DNA from: an uncultured Eubacteriales bacterium
GTDB taxonomy: Bacteria > Bacillota > Clostridia > Oscillospirales > Oscillospiraceae
Length of the DNA: 22,999 nucleotides
Assembly (NCBI GenBank): GCA_900546415.1
Contig: URCY01000027.1
Span: 1-22,999, forward strand
Direction of reading: 5' to 3'
The notes beneath the pieces are model-generated. The model saw only the letters and a list, made by a program, of their open reading frames with translations, did not search any database and was not told the DNA's origin. Below, piece after piece: positions 1-7,157 of this stretch; within the stretch, counting starts at the first letter, position 1, and the number at the start of each line of letters is the position of its first letter. Made by a program: the position numbers and the translations under genes.

Positions 1-60
1 AACCGATCAGTTGGGGCAAAAGACCCGCTGAGCGCCGCAGCCGATTTATTCAGAGGTTCC
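1..60 (+). mobile_element. MITE-like element, right end only (copy A)
   Basis: These 60 bases match the right third of the complete element at 16293-16453 with only a few differences and end in the same terminal sequence, ATTTATTCAGAGGTTCC. The rest lies beyond the window edge. The copy sits 15 bp past the stop codon of the GerMN lipoprotein gene, so it lies at the 3' end of that operon. No coding capacity is visible. Confidence 0.85.
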
Positions 61-75
61 TTCAATTTTTTCCGC

Positions 76-1362
76 TCAATCCGCGATCCAGCCCGCCTGC
101 GGCACGCGCACGGAGGTCAGCGTGGGGTCGCGATAGACCGGCGCAAGCCCTTCAACGAGGATCTCCACGCCGGAGACGCCGCGCAGCTTGCAGAGCGTGG
201 CGACCACCGCGCGCACCGCGCGCGTCTGAGACGCCGCGTCCGGGCAGTCGTCGACGAATTCCGCCGTCAGGTCGACGACGCAGCTGCTGCCCTCCATGCG
301 GGTGGAAAGCAGCTTCGTCCCGGCCGGGATGCACGAGCGGATGCCGTTCTTCTCGGGCATATTCAGCAGCGCGGTGAGCACCGTCTCGGCCTGCGACCGG
401 TCGGCGTCCTGCGTCAAAAGCGTCGGAACGGGCAGCAGCGCGTCAGTCGAATCGCAGCATGCGTAAAGCGTCGCGTCGAGCAGCCCCTCCTCCGAAACCG
501 GGGCGATCAGGCTCTCGTCGCGCGTGACGCCGCGCGTCAGATCCATGCGGTGCAGCGTCTGCACCGGCGCGCCGGCAACCCAGAAATCCACGCTGGAGAT
601 CTCGCTCAGCTCGGTCAGCGAGTCGACCAGCGCATAGACGGTCATCCGCTCGGCCGAGAAGCCGCCCTGCAGCCCCTCGGAGAATTCCGACGAGAGATCG
701 ACCGTGCAGATGCCGTTTTCCACGGAGATGTTCAAAAGGCGCGTCCCGGCGGGGATGCACGCGCTGCTCAGCAGCTGCTCGACGATGAAGCGCGGCTTTT
801 CCGAGGCCGCCATGGCCTCGACCGTGCGCGTCTCGCGGTTGAGATAGCGCAGCTGCTCGTCTGGCAGGTAGAGCGTGACCGTCTCCTGCTGGGGCAGCAT
901 CCCGGTATCGGTGAGCTGGATGTCGCCGTCGGCGAACACGCGCGCGGCCTCGCCGGACGGGTCGGTGATGCTCACGCGGCGCACGCCGTCAAGCTGGAGC
1001 AGCGTCTTGGCCAGACAGCAGCAGCTCAGCGACCGCTCGAGCGCGGAAACCGGACTGCCGGAAAAGCTCACGAGCAAGGTGTCGCTCTCCTGACTGACGG
1101 CGTGAAGCGTCCAGGCGTCGGGGACGGGCGCGTCCGCGCCGTCCGGCGGCGCGGACGCCAGATAGGCCGCGACCACGGCCTGCGGTGTCTCGGGCAGGGC
1201 GTCCGGGGCGGCTGTGCGGAGCACGCCGTCCGCGCCGAAGGGCGACTCGGCCGGATAATAAAACAAAAAGCCTGTCTCCTCGCGCTCCGGCGCCTCCTGA
1301 CGGGCGCAGGCCGTCAGAAGCAGCAGTGCCGCAAGCAGCAGCGCCAAAAAGCGGCGGCTCAT
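76..1362 (-). CDS. Lipoprotein with two GerMN domains
   Basis: A predicted secreted lipoprotein of 428 residues. The N-terminus is a lipoprotein signal: a basic MSRR, a leucine-rich core and the lipobox LLTAC, with lipidated Cys at about residue 19. Two GerMN domains follow, at about 160-275 and 300-415; each has the pattern 'IPAGTKLL...VDLS/TAEF...' followed by 'GVSGVEILVEG' or 'ISSVDFWVAG'. GerMN domains are known from Bacillus spore germination protein GerM and actinobacterial LpqB and are thought to act at the outer membrane face, possibly binding cell-wall components. The ATG overlaps the stop codon of the upstream sensor kinase gene (ATGA, 1359-1362) and has a strong GGTGGAGGA site, so it is translationally coupled. 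It is the last gene of a ComEA-like/regulator/kinase/GerMN operon. A role as an accessory to the kinase is inferred from this order. It could instead act in sporulation. Confidence 0.88.
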   Translation of the reverse strand: MSRRFLALLLAALLLLTACARQEAPEREETGFLFYYPAESPFGADGVLRTAAPDALPETPQAVVAAYLASAPPDGADAPVPDAWTLHAVSQESDTLLVSFSGSPVSALERSLSCCCLAKTLLQLDGVRRVSITDPSGEAARVFADGDIQLTDTGMLPQQETVTLYLPDEQLRYLNRETRTVEAMAASEKPRFIVEQLLSSACIPAGTRLLNISVENGICTVDLSSEFSEGLQGGFSAERMTVYALVDSLTELSEISSVDFWVAGAPVQTLHRMDLTRGVTRDESLIAPVSEEGLLDATLYACCDSTDALLPVPTLLTQDADRSQAETVLTALLNMPEKNGIRSCIPAGTKLLSTRMEGSSCVVDLTAEFVDDCPDAASQTRAVRAVVATLCKLRGVSGVEILVEGLAPVYRDPTLTSVRVPQAGWIAD

Positions 1363-2807
1363 TCCTCCACCTCCTCTTCCGTCTCAAACAGCGGGAAGCG
1401 GACGGTGAACACCGTGCCGCCGCCCTCGCGCGCTGCGGCGGTGATCGTGCCGAAGTTCCGCTCGACCATGTCGTGGACGATGGAAAGCCCCAGTCCTGCG
1501 CCGCCGGCCGCGCGGGAGCGCGCCTTGTCCACGCGGTAAAAGCGCTCGAAAATATGCGCCATTGAGTCGGCCGGTATGCCGACGCCCCGATCGGCGACGG
1601 TCAGCACGACGTCCTCGCCCTCGCGCCCGAGCGTCAGCAGCACGCTGCCGCCGTCGCGGTTGTATTTGATCGCGTTTTCGACGAGGTTGAACACGATTTG
1701 ATAAAGATCGTCCTCAACGGTCATCAGCGTGCAGCCGGGTGTGATCGTCTGCTCCACGGTGATCGCACGCAGTGCGGCCAGCGGCCGCAGCATCCGCAGC
1801 ACCTTTTCGGCGACGGGCGCGGCGTCGAGGATCTCGCGCTCCTCGACGGGCTGACTGTCCAGCTTGGTCAACATCAGCAGCTTCTGCGACAGCCGGCCGA
1901 GGCGGTCGGCCTCGCGGGCGATGTCGCCGATGAATTCGTGCTCGGTTTCGGGGTCCATGCTGTTTTGCAGGACGGAATCCGCCAGCAGCTTGATCGACGC
2001 CAGCGGCGTTTTCAGCTCGTGCGAGGCGTCGGAGACGAACTGCCGCCGCCGCGCCTCGGACTCGGTCAGCCGGTCGGCCAGCTCGTTGAACTCGCGGCCG
2101 AGCTGATTCAGCTCGTCGTGGCCGTGCAGCTCGATCTTGGCGGAATAATCGCCGTCGCGCATTTTGTGCACGGAGAACAGGATGCGCCGCAGACGCCGCG
2201 AGAAGGCCGCCGAAAACACGAAGGCCATCAGCACGATGCCCAGCTCGATCGCCAGCGAAATGCGCAGGACGTTCGTTTGCAGCGCGGAGATGAACGCACC
2301 CTGATCGGTGTCGTAATCCATCAGATAGACCGCGCCGACAACCTGCCCGCCGCGCATCAGGCAGCGCGCGCAGCGGCTCTCGACGGCCGCGTCGGCATAG
2401 GTGCTGTAGAACACGTCCTTGCCCTCGAGCGCGGTCGCGATCTCCGGGAAGAGCAGGAGCTTGCCCGCTGCGTTGCCGGTGGTCAGCGAGTCATAGAGCG
2501 CCGTGCCGCCGGCGTCGGTGACGACGATGCGCGTCGCGTGCAGATTTTTCAGCGCGCTGACGGCCTGCTCCGTCTTGGAGGCGGAAAGCTCGTCGAGCGG
2601 CAGCAGCGCCGCCGAGACGGTCTGCGCCTTGTCGCTCAGATAGTCGCGTTTGGACTGAAAGGTGATGCTGCGCAGGGTGCTCGAGGCGTAAAGGTTCAAA
2701 AAGAACAGGGCGACCGCCGTGAACAGAATGTAGGACACGGCGTTTCGGAGCTGTGAGCTTGCCGGGAGCAGCGACAGCCGGATCTTACGCTTTGAAATAG
2801 TACCCAA
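1359..2807 (-). CDS. HAMP-containing sensor histidine kinase
   Basis: Membrane sensor kinase of 482 residues, presumed to phosphorylate the response regulator encoded just upstream. Layout: TM1 at about 24-41, extracytoplasmic sensor region 42-180, TM2 182-203, HAMP 205-255, H-box SHELKTPL with phospho-acceptor His263, then an ATPase domain with N-box NLVENAIKYN, G1 DRGVGI, F-box FERFYRVDKARS and G2 GAGLGLSIV. There is no PAS domain. The sensor region has a Cys-x2-Cys pair (Cys146, Cys149), unusual outside the membrane; it could be a disulfide or a metal/redox site. The gene overlaps the regulator by 23 bp and the GerMN gene by 4 bp. The start is uncertain: TTG at 2807 has a GGGGAG motif only 1 nt upstream, which is too close. 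An ATT at 2798 would be better spaced, and a GTG at 2738 would begin at the TM segment. The basic KRKIRLSLL lead-in favours an upstream start. Confidence 0.93.
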   Translation of the reverse strand: MGTISKRKIRLSLLPASSQLRNAVSYILFTAVALFFLNLYASSTLRSITFQSKRDYLSDKAQTVSAALLPLDELSASKTEQAVSALKNLHATRIVVTDAGGTALYDSLTTGNAAGKLLLFPEIATALEGKDVFYSTYADAAVESRCARCLMRGGQVVGAVYLMDYDTDQGAFISALQTNVLRISLAIELGIVLMAFVFSAAFSRRLRRILFSVHKMRDGDYSAKIELHGHDELNQLGREFNELADRLTESEARRRQFVSDASHELKTPLASIKLLADSVLQNSMDPETEHEFIGDIAREADRLGRLSQKLLMLTKLDSQPVEEREILDAAPVAEKVLRMLRPLAALRAITVEQTITPGCTLMTVEDDLYQIVFNLVENAIKYNRDGGSVLLTLGREGEDVVLTVADRGVGIPADSMAHIFERFYRVDKARSRAAGGAGLGLSIVHDMVERNFGTITAAAREGGGTVFTVRFPLFETEEEVEE

Positions 2808-3462
2808 CTCCCCACTTGGTCATGAAATAAACCGGCTCGGCCGGGACGGTCTCGAGCTTCTCGCGGATGCGGCGGATGTGGACGTCGACCGTGCGGATGT
2901 CGCTGCGGTAGGCGTCGTAGCCCCAGATCAGGTCGAGCAGATTCTCGCGCGAATAGACGCGGTTCGGGTTGCGGATGAGCAGCTCGACCATGTCGAATTC
3001 GCGTGCGGTCAGGTCGGCCACCACGCCGTTTTTATAGACGTTGCGCTCCTGCGTGTCGACCGTCAGCTCCCCGACGGTGATGCGGCTGCGCTGCGTCTCG
3101 AGCGCGCCGCTGCGGCGCAGCAACGCCCGGATGCGCGCCTTCAGCTCGAGAATGTTGAACGGCTTGGTCAGATAATCGTCCGCGCCGTGCTCAAAGCCCA
3201 TGAGCTTGTCCATGTCCTGCGTGCGCGCCGTCAGCATGATGATCGGCACGTCCGAAAACTCGCGGATCTGGCGGCAGGCCTCCAGCCCGTCGATCTCCGG
3301 CATCATGACGTCCAGCACGATCAGCTTGACCTCCGGATCGTGCGCTAGCGCGACGGCCTGCCTGCCGTCGCTGCCCGTGACGACCTCGTAGCCGTCGTTT
3401 TGCAGATTGAATTTGATTCCCTTGACGATGACGTCCTCATCGTCCACGACCAGAATTTTCAT
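2785..3462 (-). CDS. OmpR/PhoB-family response regulator
   Basis: DNA-binding response regulator of 225 residues. Receiver domain 1-115: acidic pocket Asp7-Asp8, phospho-acceptor Asp51 in VLDVMMP, Thr79 in MLTAR and Lys100 in LTKPF. A winged-helix domain follows (about 130-225), with TAREFDMVELL, the recognition-helix region DIRTVDVHIRRIREKL and the final wing WGVGYYFK. It resembles the WalR/MtrA branch that controls cell-envelope genes, but I cannot assign an ortholog. An in-frame start at 3483 would add seven residues; ATG at 3462 is chosen because the protein then begins MKILVVDDE and has a GGAGGG site 5 nt upstream. It overlaps the 3' end of the ComEA-like gene by 26 bp and the kinase gene by 23 bp, so all four genes are likely co-transcribed. 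Confidence 0.94.
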   Translation of the reverse strand: MKILVVDDEDVIVKGIKFNLQNDGYEVVTGSDGRQAVALAHDPEVKLIVLDVMMPEIDGLEACRQIREFSDVPIIMLTARTQDMDKLMGFEHGADDYLTKPFNILELKARIRALLRRSGALETQRSRITVGELTVDTQERNVYKNGVVADLTAREFDMVELLIRNPNRVYSRENLLDLIWGYDAYRSDIRTVDVHIRRIREKLETVPAEPVYFMTKWGVGYYFKA

Positions 3463-3838
3463 ATTGTCCCTCCACGGTGACATACTCGAGCAGCCGCCCG
3501 AGCGTGGCTTCGCCGATGCCGGTGACGTTCAGCAGCTCGCGCGGGTCGGAAAAGCCGCCCTGCGCCGCGCGGTAGTCCACAATGCGCTGCGCAAGCGTCT
3601 CTCCGATGCCCGGCAGCAGCGTCAGCTCGGAAGCATCGGCGGTGTTCAGATCGATCCTTTCGCCGTCGGCCAGCGCCGCAGGGCGCGTGTCGCGCTCCGC
3701 GCCGACCAGAGCCTGCTCCTGCGCAACGGCGGGATACTGCGTGCGCACGGTCTGCGTCCGCGCCGCCCCAAGGCGGAGCAGCAGGCACGCGGCCGCAAAC
3801 AGCAGCGTCAGCAGTCCGCATACAATGACCCGTTTCAT
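3437..3838 (-). CDS. Short ComEA-like helix-hairpin-helix protein
   Basis: A 133-residue protein with an N-terminal hydrophobic segment (about 4-24) that would anchor or export it, a short linker, then a C-terminal pair of helix-hairpin-helix motifs: IDLNTADASELTLLPGIGE at about 62-80 and a second hairpin with LLNVTGIGEATL at about 102-113. This is the ComEA signature. ComEA binds incoming double-stranded DNA outside the membrane during natural transformation. Bacillus ComEA has an extra SLBB-type domain before the HhH region; this protein has no room for one, and no comEC is in the window, so a competence role is only an inference. The ATG at 3838 has a GAGG site 8 nt upstream. It is the first gene of the minus-strand operon and divergent from the carboxypeptidase gene. 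I found no convincing minus-strand promoter in the 140-bp gap. Confidence 0.85.
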   Translation of the reverse strand: MKRVIVCGLLTLLFAAACLLLRLGAARTQTVRTQYPAVAQEQALVGAERDTRPAALADGERIDLNTADASELTLLPGIGETLAQRIVDYRAAQGGFSDPRELLNVTGIGEATLGRLLEYVTVEGQYENSGRGR

Positions 3839-3857
3839 GCGCTTTTCCTCGCTTCGT

Positions 3858-3889
3858 CCGTTGACATCAACGGGTTTTCTGCTTATAAT
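3858..3889 (+). promoter_or_regulatory. Consensus sigma-A promoter with palindrome over the -35
   Basis: TTGACA (3861-3866), 17 bp, TATAAT (3884-3889): a perfect match to the housekeeping consensus. Transcription would start near 3896, about 80 nt before the carboxypeptidase ATG. The -35 lies inside a dyad, CCGTTGA-CA-TCAACGG (3858-3873), with 7-bp perfect arms, so a repressor could bind there. Confidence 0.85.
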
Positions 3890-3978
3890 AGGAGAAGCAA
3901 ACCACCCGATTCATATTTATTATAACACACGCGCGCGGCGCGGGGCAATCCCAAGCGGCGCTTTTGGAGGATATTTTT

Positions 3979-5580
3979 ATGAGAAGATTTTTCGCGCTGC
4001 TGCTGACGCTGACGCTCCTGCTCGGCAGTCTGACGCCGCTTGCCTTTGCCGAGGAGGAGACGACGAAGATCCCGGAGGGCTTCGTCGGCGAAACCCCTTC
4101 GAACGACCCGGGCACGTCGACCGCTGCCTCCGAGGGCGCGTCGGACGCGACCGAGCCTTCGACCGACGCAGTCACCGAGCCGCAGACGGATGCCGACGGC
4201 AACACGGTCGAGCCGACCCAACCGGTCAGCTACGGGCCGGGCACCTCGGCCGAAACACCGGGCAAGCTCTATGACTTCGGCTATGAGCCGGATTTCTCGT
4301 TCGACGGCAGCGCCGGTCTGCTGCTCGAGCTGAGCACGGGCACGATCCTCTATCAGTTCAACATCGACGACAAGGTCTATCCGGCCAGTCTGACGAAGAT
4401 CATGACCTGTATGCTCGCGATCGAGAACGGCGACATGGAGGACAACCTCACCGTCTCGGCCTCGGCCTTCGAGGGGCTGAGCGAATACGGCAGCACGGCC
4501 GGCCTGCTTCAGGGTGAAACGCTCCCGCTCGAGGAGGTGCTCTACTGCGTGATGGTCTCGTCGGCAAACGAGGCCTGCAACGTCGTGGCAGAGTACATTG
4601 CGGGCGATCAGGCGACCTTTGTCGAGCTGATGAACCAGAAGGCGCAGAAGCTCGGCATGACCGGCACGCACTTCATGAACGCGCACGGTCTGCACGACTG
4701 GGAGCACTATACCACCGTCCGCGACCTGAGCATTCTTGCGCGCTGGGCGTGGAGCAACGAGACCTTCCGCAAGTTCGCCACGACCGTTTCGCACGTCGTG
4801 CCCGAGACGAACCTCTCCCCGGCGCGCGAGCTGCACACGACCAACGCCCTGACGAGCCAGCGCGAATCGACGGATTATTACTACAGCTATGCCCGCGGCA
4901 TCAAGACCGGCTATACCTCGGCGGCCGGCGGCTGCCTGATCTCCACCGCCGACAACGGCGAGATGGAGCTGATGTGCGTCGCCTGCGGCTGCCCGACCCG
5001 CACCGCCAACGACGGCAGCGAGATCGACATGCGCTTCGTCGTGAGCAAGCGGTTGTATGAGATGGGCTTTGAAACCTACGGCTTCCGTCAGGTTCTGACC
5101 GACACGGCCATGCTCGACCAGCCCAAGGTCACGGACGCCGAGGGGCGCGACAGCGTCGTCGTGCGCGCATCCGAGGACGCCGTGGCCGTCCTGCCGATCG
5201 AGGTTCCGGCCGAGGAAATTAAGATCGAGACAAACTACAGCCGCCCGCTTACCGCGCCCCTGAGCGCCGGAGAGGTCGTCGGCACGGCGAACGCCGTCTA
5301 CCACGGCAGGATCCTCGCCAGCGCCGACCTCGTCACGCTGACGGCCGTCGAGCGCCGCACGGCCAGCCCCGTCGATCAGCTCGCGGACAGCACCTCCGGG
5401 GGCAAGACCTCGTGGTTCCTGCGCTATTGGTTTCTGACCGTTCCGCTGACGCTTTTGCTCTGCTTCATCGCGCTGCTGTTCGTCGTGCGGTCGATCAACA
5501 TCCGCCGCGAGCGCAGGCGCCGCGCCGAGCGCCGCCGCCGTGCCGAAGCCGCAAGGAGACGCCGCGATGGCCGGTCTTGA
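3979..5580 (+). CDS. D-alanyl-D-alanine carboxypeptidase (peptidase S11, DacF-like)
   Basis: Penicillin-binding D,D-carboxypeptidase of 533 residues that removes the terminal D-Ala from peptidoglycan stem peptides outside the cell. A signal peptide (about 1-24, ending AFA) is followed by a low-complexity Thr/Ser/Glu/Pro linker (to about 95). The S11 active-site motifs are all present: SLTK with nucleophile Ser at about 137, SAN at about 195-197 and KTG at about 309-311. A C-terminal beta domain follows, then a true transmembrane helix (about 485-503) and a very arginine-rich cytoplasmic tail. Family members are usually about 380-440 residues; the extra length is the N-terminal linker and C-terminal anchor. 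ATG at 3979 is chosen because GGAGG lies 8 nt upstream and the signal peptide starts there; an in-frame TTG at 3964 overlaps that site. The stop overlaps the next gene. Confidence 0.94.
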   Translation: MRRFFALLLTLTLLLGSLTPLAFAEEETTKIPEGFVGETPSNDPGTSTAASEGASDATEPSTDAVTEPQTDADGNTVEPTQPVSYGPGTSAETPGKLYDFGYEPDFSFDGSAGLLLELSTGTILYQFNIDDKVYPASLTKIMTCMLAIENGDMEDNLTVSASAFEGLSEYGSTAGLLQGETLPLEEVLYCVMVSSANEACNVVAEYIAGDQATFVELMNQKAQKLGMTGTHFMNAHGLHDWEHYTTVRDLSILARWAWSNETFRKFATTVSHVVPETNLSPARELHTTNALTSQRESTDYYYSYARGIKTGYTSAAGGCLISTADNGEMELMCVACGCPTRTANDGSEIDMRFVVSKRLYEMGFETYGFRQVLTDTAMLDQPKVTDAEGRDSVVVRASEDAVAVLPIEVPAEEIKIETNYSRPLTAPLSAGEVVGTANAVYHGRILASADLVTLTAVERRTASPVDQLADSTSGGKTSWFLRYWFLTVPLTLLLCFIALLFVVRSINIRRERRRRAERRRRAEAARRRRDGRS

Positions 5581-6127
5581 GGCGCTGCAAAGCGCGTGCC
5601 ATGCCTGCACGGCCTGTCCGCTTGCCAAAACGCGCACGAACGTCGTGTTCGGCGTCGGGCCGTGCCCCAGTCCGATCGTTTTTGTCGGCGAAGGGCCGGG
5701 GCAGCAGGAGGATCTGCAGGGTGAGCCGTTCGTCGGCCCGGCCGGGAAGCTGCTTGACGATATGCTCAGCATCATCGATCTGAGCCGCAAAAACGCCTAT
5801 ATCACCAACATCGTGAAATGCCGCCCGCCGCAGAACCGCGACCCGCTCCCGCAGGAGCAGGACGCCTGCATCGGCTTTCTAAACGGGCAGCTGCGCCTCT
5901 TGCAGCCGCGTATGCTCGTCTGCCTCGGGCGCATCGCCGCCATGCGGCTCATCCACGAGGATTATCGCATCACGCGGGAGCACGGTCAATGGGTCTGCAA
6001 GGACGGCCTCTGGCTCACCGCGATCTATCACCCGTCGGCGCTGCTGCGCGACGTGTCCAAGCGGCCGGAGACGTTCTCCGACCTGCTTTCCATCCGCGCC
6101 AAGGCGCGCGAGCTTGGAATTATGTAA
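5567..6127 (+). CDS. Uracil-DNA glycosylase, family 4 (Fe-S)
   Basis: A 186-residue base-excision repair enzyme that removes uracil from DNA. The family-4 signatures are clear: the uracil-binding loop GEGPGQQED (41-49) followed by GEPFVGPAGKLLD, and HPSALL with the catalytic-loop His155. Four cysteines fit the 4Fe-4S site: Cys14-x2-Cys17, Cys85 in KCRPPQNRDP and Cys101 (spacing C-x2-C-x67-C-x15-C). Cys11 is extra. An in-frame GTG at 5540 would give nine more residues, but ATG 5567 has AAGGAG 8 nt upstream and starts where family members usually do. The gene overlaps the carboxypeptidase gene by 14 bp, so the two are probably co-transcribed from the promoter at 3861. Confidence 0.93.
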   Translation: MAGLEALQSACHACTACPLAKTRTNVVFGVGPCPSPIVFVGEGPGQQEDLQGEPFVGPAGKLLDDMLSIIDLSRKNAYITNIVKCRPPQNRDPLPQEQDACIGFLNGQLRLLQPRMLVCLGRIAAMRLIHEDYRITREHGQWVCKDGLWLTAIYHPSALLRDVSKRPETFSDLLSIRAKARELGIM

Positions 6128-6138
6128 ACCAATAATCT

Positions 6139-6169
6139 GCGGCGGGGCATACTGCGTCCGCCGCCTTTT
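6139..6169 (+). terminator. Possible weak intrinsic terminator
   Basis: Perfect 7-bp GC stem GCGGCGG/CCGCCGC with a 12-nt loop, followed by CTTTT. The T-run is short, so read-through into the tRNA-dihydrouridine synthase gene is likely. It lies 12 bp after the uracil-DNA glycosylase stop. Confidence 0.5.
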
Positions 6170-6188
6170 GAACGGACGGAGGAAGCTT

Positions 6189-7154
6189 TTGGAATTTCTC
6201 GGAAAGCCGATTTCCGGCGCAGTGTTTCTCGCGCCGATGGCGGGCGTGACGGATTTCGCCTTCCGCACGGTCTGCGCCGAGCTGGGCGCGGCCGTGACGG
6301 TGACGGAGATGGTCTCGTCCCGCGCGCTGGTCTATCAGGACAAAAAAACGCGCTCCCTGCTGGGCAAGAACCCCGGCAGCCTCTGCGGCGCGCAGATCTT
6401 CGGCAACGACCCGCAGATCATGGCGCAGGCGGCGGTGCTGGCGCTGGAATACAGCGGCTGCGATTTTCTCGACATCAACATGGGCTGTCCCATGCCGAAA
6501 ATCGCCAACAACGGCGACGGCAGCGCGCTGATGAAGGACGTGCCGCTGGCGGCGGCGATCGTTGCAGCCGTGAAAAAGGCCGTCGACGTCCCCGTCACGG
6601 CGAAGATCCGCCTCGGCTGGGATAAGGGCAGCCGCAACGCGGTCGAAATGGCGCGCGCGCTCGAGGAGAGCGGCGCGGACGCCCTTGCCGTCCACGGACG
6701 CACGCGCTCGATGCTCTATTCCGGCCGCGCCGACTGGGACGCGATCGGCGAGGTCGTGCGCGCGGTGTCGATCCCGGTCGTCGCCAACGGCGACCTCTGC
6801 ACGCCGGAGGACATCCTGCGCTGCCGCGCCCACAGCGGCGCACACCTGTTCATGGTCGGGCGCGGGGCGTTCGGCGACCCGTGGATCTTCTCGCGGCTCA
6901 ACGCCGCGCTGGAGGGAGCGGAGCTTCCGCCTCTGCCGCCGCTGCACGACCGTCTGGAGGTCGCGCTGCATCAAATTCGCATCGCCTGCGCAAGCAAGGG
7001 CGAGCATATTGCCTGCCTTGAGGCGCGCAAGCATCTGGCCTGGTATCTGCGCGGCGTCGCGCACAGCGGATTTTACAAAAATCGCATCTCGCAGCTCAGC
7101 TCGACCGCCGAGGCCGAGAAGCTGGTGCGCGAGATGCAGCGGGATTTGAGGTGA
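6189..7154 (+). CDS. tRNA-dihydrouridine synthase (Dus family, DusB-like)
   Basis: FMN-dependent enzyme of 321 residues that reduces uridine to dihydrouridine in the tRNA D-loop. TIM-barrel motifs in order: LAPMAGVTDFAFR near the N-terminus, TEMVSS, Q-containing AQIFGNDP, NMGCPMPKIANNGDGSALM with catalytic Cys100, KIRLGWD, VHGRTRSMLYSGRADW, VANGDL, and the phosphate-binding MVGRGAFGDPWIF. The C-terminal helical tRNA-binding domain carries RKHLAWYLRG. The open frame extends up to 6114, but TTG at 6189 is preferred: it has GGAGGA 5 nt upstream and gives the usual short lead before LAPMAG, whereas the upstream part overlaps the preceding gene and a possible terminator. The stop codon TGA (7152-7154) is in the same reading frame as the next gene, with 3 nt between them. 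DusB-like is a subfamily judgement by eye. Confidence 0.93.
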   Translation: MEFLGKPISGAVFLAPMAGVTDFAFRTVCAELGAAVTVTEMVSSRALVYQDKKTRSLLGKNPGSLCGAQIFGNDPQIMAQAAVLALEYSGCDFLDINMGCPMPKIANNGDGSALMKDVPLAAAIVAAVKKAVDVPVTAKIRLGWDKGSRNAVEMARALEESGADALAVHGRTRSMLYSGRADWDAIGEVVRAVSIPVVANGDLCTPEDILRCRAHSGAHLFMVGRGAFGDPWIFSRLNAALEGAELPPLPPLHDRLEVALHQIRIACASKGEHIACLEARKHLAWYLRGVAHSGFYKNRISQLSSTAEAEKLVREMQRDLR

Positions 7155-7157
7155 GGA

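Noticed and set aside
550..1539. Plus-strand open frame of 329 codons over the GerMN and kinase genes
   Set aside because: Spans two genes that overlap on the other strand; no domain; composition typical of a shadow frame.
3885..3925. TATTAT and TATAAT words on the minus strand as a promoter of the ComEA-like operon
   Set aside because: No acceptable -35 at 16-18 bp for either; the AT-rich words are better explained by the plus-strand promoter and chance, so I do not list them.
3883..5790. Minus-strand open frame of 635 codons opposite the carboxypeptidase gene
   Set aside because: Antisense shadow of a well-supported gene; arginine-, alanine- and histidine-rich composition typical of GC-rich antisense frames; no domain.
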